Below are positions 61,850 through 64,000 of a stretch of DNA of 64,000 bases, piece by piece. The stretch comes from JACPPO01 sp965262505. Lineage in GTDB: Bacteria; Acidobacteriota; Vicinamibacteria; Vicinamibacterales; UBA2999. The stretch's first letter is position 1, and every line of letters starts with the position of its first letter. The stretch is taken from NCBI GenBank assembly GCA_965262505.1, contig CBDHFM010000030.1:1674001-1738000 (forward strand), given 5' to 3'. Under the pieces are notes generated by a model, which saw nothing but the letters and a program-made list of their open reading frames with translations, had not been told where the DNA came from and searched no databases. A program made the translations under genes and the position numbers.

Positions 61850-63103
61850 CTACGCGGCGATCGACTCGTCCCTCCACACGTGGTCAGCATCGAACGCCGT
61901 GCGGTTCTTGACGACGGCGAACGCGTAGTGCAGCAGTTTGGTCATGCAGGCCCCGATCGCCTGCATCGGAGGCAAGGGACGCGTGACTCGCTGCGTGAGG
62001 CGCTCGTAGTGGGCTTTGAGGCGCGGGTTATGGCGGAGGGACGACAGCGTGGCCATGTAGACCACGGCGCGCAGCTGGGCCCGCCCGCGCTTGGTGATCG
62101 GCGTCCGTCCAGCGTGCTGGCCGCTTTCCCGTCTCGAGGGCTGCAGGCCGGCCAGCTTCACCAACTGCCGGCCATGCTGGTATCTGTCGAACGGGCCAAT
62201 CTCGGCGATCAGCCCGGCGATGGTGATCCACCCGATCCCCGGCAGCGTGGCGAGATACGTGGCTTCGTCGAACGCTTCGAGGAAGGTCTGGAGCTCGCCG
62301 GCGACCTGCGCGAGCTGGTCCCCGACGAAGTCGATGCGCTCCACCAGCCGGGTCACTTCCCGCATGGCGGCCTGATGCCCATGGGGCGCCGCCACCGTCC
62401 CCCCAGCCTTTTCCCAGACTTGCTCAATCTTGAAGCGCCACATCCGCCGTCCGCGCCGGTGCGCCTGCACGACTCGTATAAAATCGGGCTTCGTCAGGTC
62501 GGCAATTCGTTGAGGAGGCAAGCCCGCCCTCAACACCGCGAGGCATCCCGGAGCCGTGACCGTGTGCCACTCGCCGACCAGTTCCGGGAAGACGCCGTAG
62601 AGCTGATGCACCAGCAGGGTCTTGAGTCGTGCGCGCTCGCGGCGAAGGCGATGGTATTCCCCCCAGGCCCGCCGTAGCTGCATGTAGTTGGCGGGGAGGA
62701 GCTGGCACTGGGTGACGACTCCCGTGCGAAGCAGCTGCGCGATCTGCTCCGCGTCCGTGAGATCTCGCTTGTCTCGACCCATCTGCCGGGCCTCGCGCAC
62801 CCGGAACGTCGCCAGCGGATTGACCACGTAATACCGAAGCGCGCGCTGCGCCAGGAAGGCGCCGACCGCCTCCCACACGTGCCCGGTGGCCTCGAACGCG
62901 AAGTGTACCCGACCTTCTCGGCGGACTCGACGGGACGTGCAGCGCTCCACGAGTTCGCGCAGCCCCGCTCGGGAGTGGGGAACTTTGAAGCTCGTGAGAC
63001 GGCAGCCCTGCGCATCGAGGACGACGACCTGGTGCTGGCGGGTCGCCAGATCGATACCCACGAAGATATCGTCTGAGGTGTGGTGCCTCTCATCCTGTTT
63101 CAT
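61850..63103 (-). CDS. IS110-family transposase (DEDD recombinase)
   Basis: 417 aa from MKQDERHHTSDD (alternative ATG 4 codons upstream). N-terminal RuvC-like DEDD domain: FVGIDLATRQHQVVVLD (D), HFAFEATGHVW (E), KRDLTDAEQIAQLLRTG (D, D). C-terminal transposase_20 helix-hairpin-helix domain: LATLPGIGWITIAGLIAEIG, with the serine-bearing region SRRESGQHAGRTPITKRG. Complete. Confidence 0.92.
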   Translation of the reverse strand: MKQDERHHTSDDIFVGIDLATRQHQVVVLDAQGCRLTSFKVPHSRAGLRELVERCTSRRVRREGRVHFAFEATGHVWEAVGAFLAQRALRYYVVNPLATFRVREARQMGRDKRDLTDAEQIAQLLRTGVVTQCQLLPANYMQLRRAWGEYHRLRRERARLKTLLVHQLYGVFPELVGEWHTVTAPGCLAVLRAGLPPQRIADLTKPDFIRVVQAHRRGRRMWRFKIEQVWEKAGGTVAAPHGHQAAMREVTRLVERIDFVGDQLAQVAGELQTFLEAFDEATYLATLPGIGWITIAGLIAEIGPFDRYQHGRQLVKLAGLQPSRRESGQHAGRTPITKRGRAQLRAVVYMATLSSLRHNPRLKAHYERLTQRVTRPLPPMQAIGACMTKLLHYAFAVVKNRTAFDADHVWRDESIAA

Positions 63104-63600
63104 GTGTGCCTCCATGCTTTGTGGTGATTGCACGGAGACTATGCGGAGAGGGGGTGAGGGCACCCTTTCTGTCATCTCTCACATATCCTGGACAACGGAC
63201 CGGAGTTCGTGGCCACCGCCATCTTGCGCTGGCTCGGTGACGCGGGCATTGACACGGCGCTGATCGACCCGGGGAAGCCGTGGCAGAATGCCACCGACGA
63301 ATCGTTCAACGGGAAGTTCCGCGACGAGTTCCTGAGCCTCCAGTGGTTTCGGAACCGCATGGACGCGAAGGTCGGGATCGAGCAGTGGCGACAGCACTAC
63401 AACGAGGTGCGGCCGCACTCAAGCCTTGGCTATCTGACGCCAGCCGAGTTCAAGGCGCAGCTCAGGGCTGGCTCGGATGACGGAGGGCGCTCGTCGGCAA
63501 TGCCGGCTCGCGCTGACCAGGAAGAACACGGAGACGCACGACGAACTTCAACTGGCGCTGTTCTCCAGTAATCACTGGTCCGAAGAAAGCCGGCAGGTCA

Positions 63601-63959
63601 GGTTGGCCTTGTCGCGTCGACGGAGTGAGTATCTCGAACGACCGAATGCGCATCTCTCTGAAACCGGTGGGATGCGGCGCACGCATCTGCGAGGGCACAC
63701 CAACATCCTGAAACGTTTACTCGTCCATATCGGCGGCTTCAATCTGGGCCTCTTGATGCGGTCGCTCGTCGGCGTCGGCACGCCGCGGAGCCTGCAGGGC
63801 CACCTGGCGACGATTGTGGCGCTCGTCATCGCGCTGTGGACGCGCGTGGAGCGCCGCTGGCGCGACCACCACACGCCATCCGACGATCAGGCGTCCGTTT
63901 TTACGCCGAATCATCGTTTCGAGCTGCTACCTGTTGGCGCGTCAGAAGGCGACCTTTAA
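63601..63959 (+). pseudogene. 3' fragment of an unrelated transposase (IS1182/IS5-like)
   Basis: In the frame ending at 63959 the sequence reads HLSETGGMRRTHLRGH, then NILKRLLVHIGGFNLGLLMR and GVGTPRSLQG, a C-terminal pattern common to DDE transposases of the IS1182/IS5-like type. It begins exactly at the right border of IS3 element B, so its 5' part is missing. The last 41 bases of the window hold no feature. Confidence 0.65.
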
Positions 63960-64000
63960 CCACGGGCTGCTAGCTCTTGGAGGACACTGCCATACATGTT

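Larger units (their letters stand above)
61623..63190 (-). mobile_element. IS110-family element (IS1111-like layout) nested in IS3 element B
   Basis: 1568 bp, borders fixed to within 1 nt by restoring the interrupted orfB frame. No obvious long terminal repeats, as usual for IS110. The transposase is on the minus strand with a short (~90-nt) 5' flank and a long (~227-nt) 3' non-coding flank, the layout of the IS1111 subgroup. The insertion point lies in a palindrome CGGTCCG-ACAA-CGGACCG. Confidence 0.85.
61080..63571 (+). pseudogene. IS3-family OrfB (element B), split by the IS110-type element
   Basis: Halves 61080-61622 and 63191-63571. The first holds RRLAAQYPRYGYRRIRIFL (HTH_21) and VWAYDFVFDTCANRQTL (first catalytic D). 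The second begins DNGPEFVATAILRWL (second D) and contains NATDESFNGKFRDEFLS (E). Joining codon TCC (61620-61622) to GAC (63191) restores the expected RSDNGPEF frame. Confidence 0.9.
60754..63600 (+). mobile_element. IS3-family element B (IS407-like), carrying a nested IS110-type element
   Basis: Left end TGACCTGTCTGCCATTTTTC and right end (inward) TGACCTGCCGGCTTTCTTCG, both followed by GGACCAG. Removing the nested element leaves ~1.28 kb, normal for this group. The outer flanks do not match each other (GCGC left, GGTT right), so no target duplication is visible. Confidence 0.85.

Noticed and set aside
1..64000. CRISPR arrays, tRNA and rRNA genes
   Set aside because: No regularly spaced repeats, tRNA arm signatures or rRNA segments were seen; the only tandem repeats are the two-unit hairpin at 21645 and the coiled-coil codons at 1779-1830.

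Overview
The window is high-GC DNA from a diderm (Gram-negative) bacterium. Kdo synthesis genes (kdsA, kdsB, kdsD), lapB, a PilMNOPQ type IV pilus operon, a PilQ secretin and DUF6152/DUF2905 proteins all point that way. My best guess is Acidobacteriota, class Vicinamibacteria, from overall gene content; no rRNA or tRNA is present to test it. Many genes use GTG or TTG starts.

Layout. (1) 1-16.6 kb is one long minus-strand run of housekeeping genes, in transcription order mdh, sucC, sucD, ndk, a DUF2905 gene, dcd, a gamma-carbonic anhydrase gene, hisS, aspS, phoH, ybeY, a CorC-type gene, era, mgtE, recO, glyQ. Two genes in it are broken: mgtE by an internal deletion plus an IS1595 element, and the carbonic anhydrase gene by an ISAzo13 element. 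(2) 16.9-24.9 kb on the plus strand carries serA, then kdsB-pyrG-kdsA-kdsD and lapB (CMP-Kdo supply and LPS quality control). (3) 25.5-36 kb is an accessory saccharide region: a YdjC/ChbG deacetylase split by IS30, three paralogous glycosyltransferase-like proteins (one truncated), an ABC exporter, a truncated radical SAM gene on the opposite strand, an APH-like kinase and rmlA. (4) 36-43 kb holds coaE, folD, an AgcS symporter, thiE, accC, accB and an M24 peptidase. (5) 43-51.5 kb is the pilMNOPQ operon plus two lipoproteins; pilP has an insertion directly after its signal peptide. (6) 51.8-55.5 kb is rplM-rpsI-rpsB-tsf-pyrH-frr. (7) 55.6-64 kb is an IS graveyard: a second ISAzo13 copy, two small exported-protein genes, a ModA-like gene broken by an IS3 element, then an IS3 element (IS407-like) that itself carries an IS110/IS1111-type element, and a fragment of another transposase.

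Main themes. IS activity is very high, with seven insertions in 64 kb, and at least five cellular genes (mgtE, carbonic anhydrase, ydjC, pilP, modA-like) are interrupted. In several cases the two halves of the broken gene can be rejoined on paper. The most unusual signals are: (a) the 3' non-coding arm of the IS110-type element, which has two strong hairpins flanking a 9-nt match to the site where the element sits, as expected for a bridge/seek guide RNA; (b) three copies of a ~137-bp palindromic repeat whose terminal arms differ at one base that is compensated on the other arm in every copy; (c) an IS1595 element carrying a small repeat-built coiled-coil passenger gene; (d) the paralogous glycosyltransferase/exporter/kinase cluster with an apparent inversion breakpoint inside it.
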